This document shows positions 6,550 to 14,038 of a stretch of DNA of 42,872 nucleotides, one piece after another (within the stretch, counting starts at the first letter, position 1; every line of letters begins with the position of its first letter). The DNA comes from a virus. The stretch is taken from IMG/VR virus record IMGVR_UViG_3300050821_001351, positions 1-42,872 of that record, one strand, 5' to 3'. Below the pieces are notes generated by a model. That model was not told the origin of the DNA and did not search any database. It saw only the letters and a program-made list of their open reading frames with translations. Position numbers and translations under genes: made by a program.

Positions 6550-6860
6550 GAATAACTCGTGTGTACTTTGACATTGATATGCGCCAGTCCTTTGAGGGGC
6601 TGCGCGAGGTAGCCAAGAGCACTAAGGCTGAGATTGGTAATACGGCTCTAAATACCACCATCGTATTTATTAATACGAAACGTACCATGTTTAAGGTGTT
6701 GCAGAATAATACGTTAATTGTATTTTATAAGTCGCCGTCTGGACGTATACCAATTGATGTACTGGTGTACTTGCCACAGAACTTTGGTGGCAGTGATATG
6801 GAAATGAATGATGCTATACGGAAGTCGCTGTATGCGAAGTTGCAGGATAAGGGTAAGTGA
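6546..6860 (+). CDS. IS66 Orf2/TnpB-like protein
   Basis: 104 residues starting at the ATGA overlap. IS66 TnpB proteins (PF05717) carry DMRxxFDGL near the N-terminus, then FVFxxxRxxxxKLL and LxxxYKxLxxGR. Here DMRQSFEGL is at 11-19, IVFINTKRTMFKVL at 39-52 and LIVFYKSPSGR at 57-67. The length and position after a TnpA-like gene also fit. The usual WDG motif and the downstream transposase TnpC are missing, so this is not a complete insertion sequence. A domesticated pair is inferred; the family match is by eye. Confidence 0.55.
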   Translation: MRITRVYFDIDMRQSFEGLREVAKSTKAEIGNTALNTTIVFINTKRTMFKVLQNNTLIVFYKSPSGRIPIDVLVYLPQNFGGSDMEMNDAIRKSLYAKLQDKGK

Positions 6861-7085
6861 TTAAGTTTCCTTATCCTGGAGTGCATCCCACTGCTCACTC
6901 TTAGTAGCCTTATTAGCACGGTACTGAATGGCCTTTTTTAAAAACTCACGACGGGGGTTAGTTACGCTCCCGTCAATAGGCGAAGTAGTAAGGTTAGTAG
7001 GCTTACCAGCAGCACGCATTTGGTCAGCCATAGTCAAGGTATCTGCACCTTTAAGTCCACCGACTTCGCTACCGTGTCCTGCCAT
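6861..7085 (-). CDS. Hypothetical small protein, leftward
   Basis: 74 residues. ATG 7085 is preceded by AGGGGG. Its stop abuts the stop of the rightward gene at 6860 with no gap. The N-terminal half is Gly/Ala/Thr rich and the C-terminal half basic and helical (RREFLKKAIQYRANKA). It could be a small virion or regulatory protein; no family is recognised. Confidence 0.65.
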   Translation of the reverse strand: MAGHGSEVGGLKGADTLTMADQMRAAGKPTNLTTSPIDGSVTNPRREFLKKAIQYRANKATKSEQWDALQDKET

Positions 7086-7404
7086 ATTATGCCCCCTAGT
7101 ATTAATCTAGTATGCACTAATTTAAACACTGCGCAAGTCCTGTACATGGCGAGGTGCGTACTCGCACCGAGCTATAGGTAAGCTATGTAACTTCAACGTT
7201 GACAGAAAATGTAACATTATTAGAGTATGTGCTTGAACGTAAGATGTGGAAACTGAGTTGCGAACAGACTTCGGGTGGATGCCCAAGTAGCTGCTGGCTC
7301 TAGAACACATACTCAGCAAGAGTAAACTTGTGCACACTCGACTGCTGGGGGCACTATAGTCGGAATCGTGTCCGGCCCGTTCACTAACACTAACAGGAGG
7401 AACT
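7086..7404. promoter_or_regulatory. Divergent control region with promoter and hairpin
   Basis: This 319-base gap separates the leftward 6861-7085 gene from the long rightward operon. It holds a hairpin repeat at 7149-7172 and a rightward promoter TTGACA (7199-7204), 16 bases, TAGAGT (7221-7226). A small stem CGGA/TCCG surrounds ATCGTG in the leader, and GGAGGA precedes ATG 7405. The word GAATCGTGTC is shared with the leader of the gene at 4294. I see no gene in it. Confidence 0.55.
7149..7172 (+). repeat. Dispersed tandem-GA hairpin, copy 4
   Basis: GCGA, stem GGTGCG (7153-7158), loop TACT, stem CGCACC (7163-7168), GAGC. Both the inner stem and the outer pair (GC/GC instead of GG/CC) differ from copy 1 yet remain complementary. 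The helix extends outward through G48-U73, T47-A74 and A46-T75 (last two digits of 71xx). Confidence 0.7.
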
Positions 7405-7617
7405 ATGAAACTAAAACTATTCCAGGTCGTAACTCTGTTACATCCTAAGTTAAATAAGGATGGCGAGTCTGATGAGGAGATTACAATTATCAGTGATGGT
7501 ATTGAAACATTGCTGGCTGCTGACGATAAGCAGGCTGGTTTGCTAGCTGCTCGCAAAATATCGGAAGCAGATATTAAGAATCTATCTCGCATTGAAGTAA
7601 TCGTGCGGCCTTTTTAG
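7405..7617 (+). CDS. Hypothetical small protein, first of the long rightward operon
   Basis: 70 residues with a strong AGGAGG ribosome site and a consensus-like promoter upstream. The layout is beta then alpha (MKLKLFQVVTLLH..., then an Ala/Leu helix). It resembles small phage proteins with a single beta-alpha-beta fold, but no family is recognised. Confidence 0.75.
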   Translation: MKLKLFQVVTLLHPKLNKDGESDEEITIISDGIETLLAADDKQAGLLAARKISEADIKNLSRIEVIVRPF

Positions 7618-7619
7618 TA

Positions 7620-7808
7620 GTGCCGATGCCTTTATTGCAAACTGATTTGGCTGCGGCGGCACGGTTAGTAAATTCTGGAATTATGGGTAGTGCATTAGGA
7701 GCAATGGGTGGTGGCGCTGGAATGGTTGGGAGTACTAATACATTTACTTTAAGTAACAACGCCTCGATGTCTAATTCATTTAATGCAGCACAATTGCTGC
7801 AAAGGTAG
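7620..7808 (+). CDS. Hypothetical Gly/Ala/Met/Asn-rich protein
   Basis: 62 residues from GTG 7620, or 60 from ATG 7626. There is no strong ribosome site, so coupling to the upstream stop is likely. The low-complexity middle (GSALGAMGGGAGMVGS) resembles the composition of the ejection proteins in the late operon. Function unknown. Confidence 0.6.
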   Translation: MPMPLLQTDLAAAARLVNSGIMGSALGAMGGGAGMVGSTNTFTLSNNASMSNSFNAAQLLQR

Positions 7809-7811
7809 TAT

Positions 7812-8171
7812 ATGAGCGATAAACGAGACCATGATTTTATAAAATTCAATACCCAGATTGGTGTAGATGCTACGGTTCAACGTAAGACTGTTAGCAAAGA
7901 AATTGCCAGTGAGCCAAATAGAGTACTAGCTAAGTTAGGATTAGCCTGTCATCCCGCTCCGTTAAGTGAGGGTACACAGTACATGGGGAGTGCCGCCGTA
8001 CACATCTATTGGCATGAACCATTGGCACAGATATTCTTTGTGAGCCAAGTTGATGGGTTGAATATGTACAAGTGCCCAGAGGCTCTGGCCAGCAAAGGAA
8101 TGGATGACCTGCGCACAGCTATGAAAGTGCTATTCGACCGTAGGCCCGGTCGTTTACGTTCGGGGTTCTAA
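7812..8171 (+). CDS. Hypothetical protein
   Basis: 119 residues in a stop-start overlapping run. It has a compact alpha/beta look with aromatic patches (AAVHIYWHEPLAQIFFVS) and a basic tail (RRPGRLRSGF). The 3' end contains a perfect hairpin CGACCG/CGGTCG at 8136-8153. No family is recognised. Confidence 0.75.
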   Translation: MSDKRDHDFIKFNTQIGVDATVQRKTVSKEIASEPNRVLAKLGLACHPAPLSEGTQYMGSAAVHIYWHEPLAQIFFVSQVDGLNMYKCPEALASKGMDDLRTAMKVLFDRRPGRLRSGF

Positions 8172-8347
8172 TGATATTATTCTGTGCAGAACTAAATGAG
8201 ATTCTAGTATTGGTTGGACTATGCTACGACGGCAAAGACCTTGACTGTAGGTACTGTATGAGTGCCGATGAGTTTGGTTATCCAAGATATTCAAACATTA
8301 ATGATTTACAAGACAATTATGAATGGACTTTCGTTGGGCATTTATGA
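8171..8347 (+). CDS. Hypothetical small protein
   Basis: 58 residues, starting in a TAATG overlap and ending in an ATGA overlap with the next gene, which supports translation. Cys-rich for its size (LCYDGKDLDCRYCM), so a small metal site is possible. Confidence 0.65.
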   Translation: MILFCAELNEILVLVGLCYDGKDLDCRYCMSADEFGYPRYSNINDLQDNYEWTFVGHL

Positions 8348-8697
8348 GTGAACGAAAACTTAAATCTCGTAAACGCAAATTCAGCAAAGGTAAACGTATA
8401 GCTATAAGCGATCTAGTCTATGCGCAGTTAGATAGTGCAAGGCGTACAGGTCGCCCACGTCCACTATCCTGGGACGCCTACCTACGCCGTATATGTGGCT
8501 TCCCCAATCGTAAAGGCCAATCCCAAGCATTGGTAGAGGGAATGCTAGAGACTACGACTGGGCTATTCGTACTGCGTTTAAATGGTACTACATGGTCTGA
8601 TGTGGAGGAGGTAGCTTTTAAACTGGCTACTGAGATGGCTCGTAAGAATAACCGCAGGACTATTTCGCAACCACTAAAGATGCGCGAGTTACGATGA
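8344..8697 (+). CDS. Hypothetical basic protein
   Basis: 117 residues from ATG 8344 (ATGA overlap with the upstream small gene). The first ~40 residues are very basic (RKLKSRKRKFSKGKR), with RRTGRPRPLSWDAYLRR after them, suggesting nucleic-acid binding. The rest is mixed alpha/beta. No family recognised. Confidence 0.7.
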   Translation: MSERKLKSRKRKFSKGKRIAISDLVYAQLDSARRTGRPRPLSWDAYLRRICGFPNRKGQSQALVEGMLETTTGLFVLRLNGTTWSDVEEVAFKLATEMARKNNRRTISQPLKMRELR

Positions 8698-8921
8698 GCG
8701 AGCCCCTACGTAATAGGCAAGCAGAGGTAGAACGTGAGTTTAGGAAACTAGCTAGACGCGAAGCCTGGGAAACCTGGCTTGGTCCATTGTGCGTAGGACT
8801 AGTGGTAATACCTTTCGTACTTGCAGGCTGCTATACATTCCCAGTTACTGCCAGAATTATAGGAGCCACTGTTTCGGCAATAGGAATTCCAATAATGATG
8901 TGGATGGATCGTAGGAAGTGA
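8694..8921 (+). CDS. Small membrane protein with two transmembrane helices
   Basis: 75 residues with a charged N-terminal helix (EREFRKLARREAWE). Two hydrophobic spans follow at about 29-48 (LGPLCVGLVVIPFVLAGCY) and 52-70 (ARIIGATVSAIGIPIMMW), then MDRRK. The size and topology would fit a class II holin, but it lies far from the endolysin at 15886-16512, so holin is only one option. Confidence 0.7.
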   Translation: MSEPLRNRQAEVEREFRKLARREAWETWLGPLCVGLVVIPFVLAGCYTFPVTARIIGATVSAIGIPIMMWMDRRK

Positions 8922-9097
8922 TTTGTATAGGCTGTAAACGGCATATGTCTAGCGACACTAGGACTGGTCTATGCAAGGACTGTAGAACTGTTAAATGCTC
9001 ATATGATGGCTGTGACAAGATCATAGTATGGCAATTGACTCCGCAAGGGTTTTGTAATGCGCATGGAAAATATAAGAAGAAGGTGTATGGTGAATGA
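8918..9097 (+). CDS. Double zinc-ribbon small protein
   Basis: 59 residues starting at a GTG that overlaps the previous stop (GTGA) and ending in an ATGA overlap with the HNH gene. Cysteines and histidine are placed as CxxC (3/6), CxxC (19/22), CxxxxC (27/32) and CxxH (46/49), so two metal sites are likely. This could be a nucleic-acid or protein adaptor. Confidence 0.65.
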   Translation: MICIGCKRHMSSDTRTGLCKDCRTVKCSYDGCDKIIVWQLTPQGFCNAHGKYKKKVYGE

Positions 9098-9627
9098 CAA
9101 TCCAATCTAAGTTAGCCGAACGATGGTTGCCAATAAAAGGGTTCGGAGGTTTTTATGAAATATCTGATTTTGGCAATGTTCGCTCTTATGCTAGATCAGG
9201 AAGGCAGTTTTTGCGCAATGGTAGCCGAGGTCGGTGCGCGACTCCTAAGAACTTAAAGCCCAAAAAAAATCCTTGTGGGTATAGAATTGTTAGCCTTGGG
9301 TCTGGCAAAGGAATTGCCAAGACGTGTCTAATTCACAGGTTAGTCCTTGAAGCCTTTATAGGTCCTTCTCCAAAAGGATTTGTTTGCGCTCACCTAAATG
9401 GTGACCCGTGGGATGCACGATTGGCTAACTTAAAATGGGTAACATATGCAGAAAATGATAGTCACAAAGATTTGCACGGAACTAGATTCACTAAACTTAC
9501 GGCTCTCTCTGTAAAAGAGATTCGCTCCTCGCAACAAATTGGCACCAGAGAATTGTCGCTAAAATACGGCGTTTCTATGTCAACGATTTATTGCATTTTA
9601 AAGAAAGAAACATGGAAACGCCTATAA
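9094..9627 (+). CDS. HNH homing endonuclease (NUMOD4-HNH)
   Basis: 177 residues. Residues 10-32 (ERWLPIKGFGGFYEISDFGN) are a NUMOD4 DNA-binding motif. An HNH_3-type nuclease core follows: HRLVLEAFIG at 81-90, His100 in CAHLNGDP, then ANLKWVTYAEN to 121. The C-terminus is a helix-turn-helix (VKEIRSSQQIGTRELSLKYG) close to that of the HNH gene at 13305. It is free-standing, not inside an intron or intein that I can see, and overlaps the upstream gene as ATGA. Confidence 0.9.
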   Translation: MTIQSKLAERWLPIKGFGGFYEISDFGNVRSYARSGRQFLRNGSRGRCATPKNLKPKKNPCGYRIVSLGSGKGIAKTCLIHRLVLEAFIGPSPKGFVCAHLNGDPWDARLANLKWVTYAENDSHKDLHGTRFTKLTALSVKEIRSSQQIGTRELSLKYGVSMSTIYCILKKETWKRL

Positions 9628-10091
9628 ATAAAGCCTTAGCCGAGATCAAAGAGCGTGCGGATAAGGCGACTGAGGGGCCGTGGTTTAACGGCTATTGGTC
9701 CGGCCAATGTCTGTTACATCATGAGAAGGACACTCCATGGCATCCCGGTCCACCAGAATGCGTCTATACATACAGAAAGATTACGGATAACGAGCACTTT
9801 AAAGCCTGTGTTTCAGCAGCAGAGGAAAATGTAAACGTAATTAGCAATGATCAGGTTAGTTTGCGTAATGCTGTTTTCATAGCCCACGCCCGGCAAGACA
9901 TCCCAATGCTCCTCTCAGCCCTTGAGATCGCGATTGAGGCGCTGAGAAATATTGAAGCTCATAAGGGCATGACAATTATGAATTACTCACAAGAGTTTAT
10001 GGAAGGCGCACATCAAGCCAATTGTGACCGCACAACAGATGCTTGTGTTGCCCTCACCACCATCGAGCGAACCTTGAGCGGGGAGGAATGA
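9612..10091 (+). CDS. Ead/Ea22-like hypothetical protein
   Basis: 159 residues from ATG 9612, overlapping the 3' end of the HNH gene by 16 bases. It starts with a helix (NKALAEIKERADKATEGPW) and contains the conserved stretch AVFIAHARQDIPMLLSALE near 100-118. That stretch is typical of a widespread phage accessory family loosely called Ead/Ea22-like. The biochemical role is unknown. It is translationally coupled to the repressor-like gene downstream. Confidence 0.65.
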   Translation: METPINKALAEIKERADKATEGPWFNGYWSGQCLLHHEKDTPWHPGPPECVYTYRKITDNEHFKACVSAAEENVNVISNDQVSLRNAVFIAHARQDIPMLLSALEIAIEALRNIEAHKGMTIMNYSQEFMEGAHQANCDRTTDACVALTTIERTLSGEE

Positions 10092-10294
10092 TGGCAACGA
10101 AACCAAAGAAGCTAGAGCGTGAGTTCGGCATTCGTGTTTCTGAGAAACGCCGTAAGGTAGGATTAACTCAAGAACAATTGGCAAAGAAAATGAAGTTTAG
10201 TCGCGCGACGTTGGCAAATATTGAGGCCGGGCACCAAAGAACGATGCTCTGGCATGCCTTACGATTGCGTGAATTGATTGGGGTTAAGATATGA
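10088..10294 (+). CDS. Cro/CI-like XRE-family regulator
   Basis: 68 residues with GGAGG before ATGATG at 10088. Residues ~14-64 form a typical five-helix XRE domain: FGIRVSEKRRKVGLTQEQLA, then KMKFSRATLANIEAG, then a hydrophobic helix. There is no C-terminal dimerisation or autocleavage domain, so it is Cro-sized. With no integrase in the window, it more likely times early transcription than maintains lysogeny (inference). Confidence 0.85.
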   Translation: MMATKPKKLEREFGIRVSEKRRKVGLTQEQLAKKMKFSRATLANIEAGHQRTMLWHALRLRELIGVKI

Positions 10295-10641
10295 CTCAAG
10301 ACCTTAAGGCTAGGATAATGAAGTGGGCGGAATTTGATTTGGAACCTACTCCATACAGCGGCGGAGATGTTGAGTTTGAAGCTAGATTTCACGCTGGAGA
10401 ATTAGGGCGTGGCCGTGAAAACACTCGCCTACAACCTCTCATAGAGGCTTTGGCTGATTGTCAGAAGGCTTTTACATTTGGTGAACCTGATTATAACTCA
10501 GCATGGTCTATGATTTGCTTAATGGCTGAAGGCGAAGGAAGTAACGCCGAAGTTTACCAAACTATGGCCAAAGAAATTCATCGGCGCCTTAAACCTTCGC
10601 TCGATAACCTCGAGCACCTACTTGGCGGGGGTGAGGGGTGA
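10291..10641 (+). CDS. Hypothetical protein
   Basis: 116 residues, ATGA overlap with the repressor-like gene. Soluble and helical, rich in Glu, Leu and Ala, ending HLLGGGEG. No recognised family. Confidence 0.75.
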   Translation: MTQDLKARIMKWAEFDLEPTPYSGGDVEFEARFHAGELGRGRENTRLQPLIEALADCQKAFTFGEPDYNSAWSMICLMAEGEGSNAEVYQTMAKEIHRRLKPSLDNLEHLLGGGEG

Positions 10642-10757
10642 CGTTACCAGAAATTTGGCGCTCACTAATTTGCTTTATCCGTGGTCACAAATGGAAGGGC
10701 TTTAATCTTAATGACCTGTGCTCGCGATGTGGTTGTGAGAGAAGGGGCAGAAAATGA
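10638..10757 (+). CDS. Small zinc-ribbon protein (DUF1660-like pattern)
   Basis: 39 residues from GTG 10638, which overlaps the previous stop (GTGA) and has GGGG just upstream. The pattern C-x4-GHKW (C12, H17) then LCSRCGC (C28, C31) matches the small phage and prophage zinc proteins known as DUF1660-like. It overlaps the next gene as ATGA. Confidence 0.6.
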   Translation: MTLPEIWRSLICFIRGHKWKGFNLNDLCSRCGCERRGRK

Positions 10758-10999
10758 GTTCAAGTGATCTTATCAAGCAGTTGCGGGCTCAAGTTAAAAA
10801 GCAGGAAGATTTAGATTATGGAAGCATTGAGCTATTTGAGGACATGCTCAAGGTGGTGGAGGCGGCTGAGGAAACCTCACGCACAATCTGCAAGCCAATT
10901 TCAATGACCGATGCGCTTATCCAGTTATCAGAAATTGAAACTCGCATAGACAAAGCACTCGCCGCTTTACGCGAGATTGTGGGGAAACATGAAGCCTAA
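10754..10999 (+). CDS. Hypothetical coiled-coil protein
   Basis: 81 residues, almost entirely helical heptad-like sequence (LIKQLRAQVKKQEDLD; LIQLSEIETRIDKALAALRE). Probably an oligomerising accessory protein; no family is recognised. Confidence 0.7.
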   Translation: MSSSDLIKQLRAQVKKQEDLDYGSIELFEDMLKVVEAAEETSRTICKPISMTDALIQLSEIETRIDKALAALREIVGKHEA

Positions 11000-11225
11000 A
11001 GTATTCTATGTAGGAATTTGCGATACAACGCGAGAATGGCATATCTCTGATGAAATGCGAACTTGTGCAGATCAGGTATTTGTTGAGAGGTTCGCCTATG
11101 ACGCCCTGATGGCTGAGGCTAAGAAGTTGAGGCGGTCATTCGATTACAGCATTCATAACTGCGAAGATATTGTGTTAGATTTCGATCAATTCCTTAAAGG
11201 ACTGGATAATGAACTGGTGGAGTGA
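10989..11225 (+). CDS. Hypothetical protein
   Basis: 78 residues from ATG 10989 (GGGG 5 bases upstream), overlapping the previous gene by 11 bases. It starts KPKVFYVGICD, with acidic helices after. It overlaps the next gene by 17 bases. No family recognised. Confidence 0.65.
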   Translation: MKPKVFYVGICDTTREWHISDEMRTCADQVFVERFAYDALMAEAKKLRRSFDYSIHNCEDIVLDFDQFLKGLDNELVE

Positions 11226-11430
11226 TTGGTGCGAACGTAGATTAATAGCTGACGACCCATACCAATACGAGGATTACACGGTAGATCAACTAGCTGAATG
11301 GGCAAGACGGCGACCTACCTCACAGAAAGTCCTAATCAATGAGATATTAAAGAGACTGCTTGACCCGAACCTATCAACAGATGATCGTGAAATACTCTCT
11401 AAGGCTCTATATGTGCAGAGTAAGAAATGA
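11209..11430 (+). CDS. Hypothetical protein
   Basis: 73 residues. Tryptophan-rich N-terminus (NWWSDWCERR) followed by helical segments (LAEWARRRP; INEILKRLLD). ATGA overlap with the phosphatase gene downstream. Confidence 0.7.
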   Translation: MNWWSDWCERRLIADDPYQYEDYTVDQLAEWARRRPTSQKVLINEILKRLLDPNLSTDDREILSKALYVQSKK

Positions 11431-11885
11431 GTATACAAATGATTTTAGTAGACACTGTTAATGGTAACAAGTTGTATCGGGGTCCTAGGCCAGCGGTACA
11501 AGGTGATTTGCTTGGTATTAATACAGACATTAACCTTGAGACAGGATGGTTTGAGTTCCTGCATGGTGAGTGTAAGGAAGAGATGGGCTGGTGCAAGGCT
11601 CTTAATGTGACCTACCTGTTTAGACCACAGTCGGACATTACGCCGCCATCGCTATTTACACTTAAGAATATTGTAGATCAGATTAATATCTCGGTAAAAG
11701 CAGGTAATGTACTTGTACATTGCCTGCACGGTGAGGACCGAACGGGTATGGTTATGGCGGCATACCGTATGATTATGCAGAACTGGTCCTTTGAGAAAGC
11801 TAAGACAGAAATGCTCGGATATGGCTTCCATACCTTTCCATATGGCTGGTGGATTAATACTCTGCAAGGATTAGATAAGTCCTAA
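11427..11885 (+). CDS. Tyrosine/dual-specificity protein phosphatase
   Basis: 152 residues. The signature HCLHGEDRTG (98-107) is the HCx5R phosphate-binding loop, with nucleophile Cys99 and Arg105, preceded by a beta strand (NVLVHC). The helix after it (MVMAAYRMIMQNWS) fits the family. Phosphatases of this class hydrolyse phospho-Tyr/Ser/Thr; small members also act on nucleotides or RNA 5' ends. A plausible but unproven role is altering host signalling or defence. Coupled by ATGA upstream and TAATG downstream. Confidence 0.85.
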   Translation: MSIQMILVDTVNGNKLYRGPRPAVQGDLLGINTDINLETGWFEFLHGECKEEMGWCKALNVTYLFRPQSDITPPSLFTLKNIVDQINISVKAGNVLVHCLHGEDRTGMVMAAYRMIMQNWSFEKAKTEMLGYGFHTFPYGWWINTLQGLDKS

Positions 11886-12103
11886 TGCGTAAGGCTGACT
11901 GGGCACACTTCATGTACAAGCCGGTTATTGTGACTAGGCCAGATGGTACTGAGACTGAGTACATGAGCATGAGGCATGCTACGGATGGTGAGGGTATACC
12001 CCAGGGCTATGTCTCTAAGTTGTGCAATGGCCGTACGCCGCAATGGCGTGGCTTTAGAGTGAGGTATAAAATTCCACCTTGCAAAGTAACAACTGATACC
12101 TAA
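11885..12103 (+). CDS. Stand-alone NUMOD1-like DNA-binding protein
   Basis: 72 residues. Residues ~27-60 (YMSMRHATDGEGIPQGYVSK, then LCNGRTPQWRGFRVRYK) match the shape of NUMOD repeats from homing endonucleases: a short HTH, then a cNGxxxxxxGFxxxY pattern. No nuclease domain is attached. It may be a remnant of a homing endonuclease or a small regulator. Confidence 0.55.
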   Translation: MRKADWAHFMYKPVIVTRPDGTETEYMSMRHATDGEGIPQGYVSKLCNGRTPQWRGFRVRYKIPPCKVTTDT

Positions 12104-12107
12104 CACT

Positions 12108-12119
12108 ATGTAATTACAT
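12108..12119. promoter_or_regulatory. Perfect 12-bp palindrome ATGTAATTACAT
   Basis: It lies in the 27-base gap immediately before the GGGGG ribosome site of the Lys-rich peptide gene. An operator-like dyad, or chance; no second copy was noticed. Confidence 0.3.
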
Positions 12120-12130
12120 GGGGGTATTTA

Positions 12131-12271
12131 ATGAGCAAAATGAAGAAGTCGAAACCGGCTTACAAAGAAACGTCTAAAAGTAAGGTTAAGGGGCAGACTG
12201 GTAAGCAGGGTAAGGATAAGGCTGCTAAGGCTACGGCTACTAAGCACAGCAAGAAGAATACTAATAAGTAA
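12131..12271 (+). CDS. Lysine-rich 46-residue peptide
   Basis: ATG 12131 follows GGGGG by 6 bases. The product is highly basic: over a third of residues are lysine, interspersed with Ser, Thr, Gly and Ala, with no hydrophobic core. It resembles histone-tail-like or DNA-condensing peptides. It could also be an acceptor for the glycosyltransferase-like gene that follows 18 bases later (speculation). Confidence 0.6.
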   Translation: MSKMKKSKPAYKETSKSKVKGQTGKQGKDKAAKATATKHSKKNTNK

Positions 12272-12289
12272 CTAGTAGTGGGGGATATA

Positions 12290-13303
12290 GTGAATAGGGC
12301 TGAGCGACGAGCGACTGGTACTAAACAAACGTTGATTATGTGCAATTTAGTATACGGTAATTTATATCCGCAACTTTTCGTAGAAAACCATCTCAAGAGT
12401 TTACTAGACCCCACTAACTTACCTGCACTTAAGGATAAGTATAACCTCGAATTTGCGATTCTTACTGATGATGCGACATTAATGCAGATTAGTCGCCATC
12501 CCAACTTCATGCAGTTAAGTGCCATTGCAGAGATTCACATTATTAAAATGAACTGGCCACCCGAGACAGATCAATTCCAATCTCGCTATGGACTATTGGT
12601 CCAGATGTTCCACCAAATACTGCCTGTGGCTCTAGAGAAGGATGCCTGGATGGGTAGTTGGGTTGCAGACTTAGTATTTGCTAAGCACGCACTACCGCGC
12701 ATGCTTAAACGCCTGGAGGCTGGTCACGATGCTGTTTTCAATGTTCCTATCCGTAGTGCTGCTGACTCAATTAATCATGTATTGGCGCAGTTGCCAGGCG
12801 CACCTACGGACCTTGAATTGTTTGAACTTGCTTATAGAAATCTACACCACCTCTGGGTTGCCAGCCACTGGGACTCTCCCCTATTCTCAAAGTTCCCTTA
12901 CAGCATGGTGTGGAACTCTGGGTCCGGACTACTCGCGCACAACTTTGGCATCACACCCATTCTTTTTAAACCGAGCGAGGAACTCAAAGCCGTCAAAGGA
13001 GTAATTGATGCTGATGTGCCATCGTTCTTTAAAAACCCATATTGGGCTACGGACTGGACGGATGCTCCAGTAGCCGGAGTGGAGCCACTTAGTAATGGGC
13101 ACTACCCGCCATTCCTACAGCACAGAGCCTCTAAGGAGTTTGTAGCAGACTGGGCCATTAATGGGACCATGCCATGCCAGGCTGAGTACATTGAGCATCC
13201 TTTGTACTATCCAAGCAAGGCTACGTTCAATGCACCAGCACTAGCTAAGCAAGCTTTAGAGACCGTGCAAACTATTAAGCAGCGTATTACAGAGGCTAAG
13301 TGA
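12290..13303 (+). CDS. Glycosyltransferase-like protein
   Basis: 337 residues from GTG 12290, placed by GGGGGA 4 bases upstream. The N-terminal region has alternating strands and helices (TLIMCNLVYGNLYPQLF; LEFAILTDDATLMQ), with an acidic DD where GT-A enzymes bind metal-sugar nucleotide. Later come DAWMGSWVADLVFAKHALPR and SMVWNSGSGLL. It resembles uncharacterised nucleotide-sugar transferase relatives but lacks a decisive motif. With the GT9-like gene at 14168 it suggests glycan or modified-base decoration. An HNH gene sits between the two. Confidence 0.5.
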   Translation: MNRAERRATGTKQTLIMCNLVYGNLYPQLFVENHLKSLLDPTNLPALKDKYNLEFAILTDDATLMQISRHPNFMQLSAIAEIHIIKMNWPPETDQFQSRYGLLVQMFHQILPVALEKDAWMGSWVADLVFAKHALPRMLKRLEAGHDAVFNVPIRSAADSINHVLAQLPGAPTDLELFELAYRNLHHLWVASHWDSPLFSKFPYSMVWNSGSGLLAHNFGITPILFKPSEELKAVKGVIDADVPSFFKNPYWATDWTDAPVAGVEPLSNGHYPPFLQHRASKEFVADWAINGTMPCQAEYIEHPLYYPSKATFNAPALAKQALETVQTIKQRITEAK

Positions 13304-13304
13304 T

Positions 13305-13811
13305 ATGTTCAAAGGACTATCGCAGCAGACTGTAACGAAAAAACCTGGCTCATTACGCAGGCCACTTGCGGAAAGATTTTGGGAAAAGATTAATAAACTT
13401 GACGAATGTTGGGAATGGACCGGCTCGCTGACTAAGTCAGGATATGGCAAAATTAGCCTTGGCGGACGCGCTTCCAAATTTGAGGATACTCATCGTGTCG
13501 CATGGAGGCTTACGCATGGGGAAATAGCTGTTGGACTATGTGTTTGCCACAAGTGCGACAACAAAAAATGCGTTAACCCAGATCATCTTTTTCTGGGAAC
13601 ACAAAAAGAAAATATAGCTGATATGGTTAGAAAGGGTCGCGCTAATAAAAGAAAAGGCACTAAGGTACATACTTGTAAATTAAACGAAGAGCTGGTTAGA
13701 GAGATAAGGGCTAGCGACCTGTCAAATACTGAGCTCGCAAATAAATATGGTGTGCGCCAACCAACAATTTGTAACATTCGCAATTATAAATATTGGAAGC
13801 ATGTTAAATGA
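13305..13811 (+). CDS. HNH homing endonuclease
   Basis: 168 residues. CWEWTGSLTKSGYGKI (35-50) and CHKCDNKKCVNPDHLFLG (81-98) form a typical HNH_3 nuclease with two zinc-binding pairs, followed by QKENIADMVRKGR. The C-terminal helix-turn-helix (EIRASDLSNTELANKYGV) parallels the 9094 gene. It sits between the two glycosyltransferase-like genes and starts one base after the upstream stop. Confidence 0.9.
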   Translation: MFKGLSQQTVTKKPGSLRRPLAERFWEKINKLDECWEWTGSLTKSGYGKISLGGRASKFEDTHRVAWRLTHGEIAVGLCVCHKCDNKKCVNPDHLFLGTQKENIADMVRKGRANKRKGTKVHTCKLNEELVREIRASDLSNTELANKYGVRQPTICNIRNYKYWKHVK

Positions 13812-14038
13812 AATATCAATGGTTGACTCGACTTATTGTGCTTGGAACACCGATCATTTGGATAATCTATGACTTATGGACCTATTACTATAACGGTAAT
13901 GCATCCACAGAGTCCGCTACGATATTCAGATATTCAGTACACTTTCCAGGTTTCGTATTCCTGATCGGCGTATTGTGTGGCCATTGGTTTTTTCAAATGC
14001 GTGAGCCTACAGCCTATCCTATTGAGCCCAAACAATGA
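13808..14038 (+). CDS. Small membrane protein, two spans
   Basis: 76 residues. Hydrophobic segments at about 5-25 (WLTRLIVLGTPIIWIIYDLW) and 47-63 (FPGFVFLIGVLCGHWFF), with a short Pro-rich tail. ATGA overlap with the HNH gene before it and with the next membrane gene. Confidence 0.7.
   Translation: MKYQWLTRLIVLGTPIIWIIYDLWTYYYNGNASTESATIFRYSVHFPGFVFLIGVLCGHWFFQMREPTAYPIEPKQ

Noticed and set aside
12160-12525. 121-codon leftward frame
   Set aside because: Antisense to the Lys-rich peptide and glycosyltransferase-like genes, which have ribosome sites.
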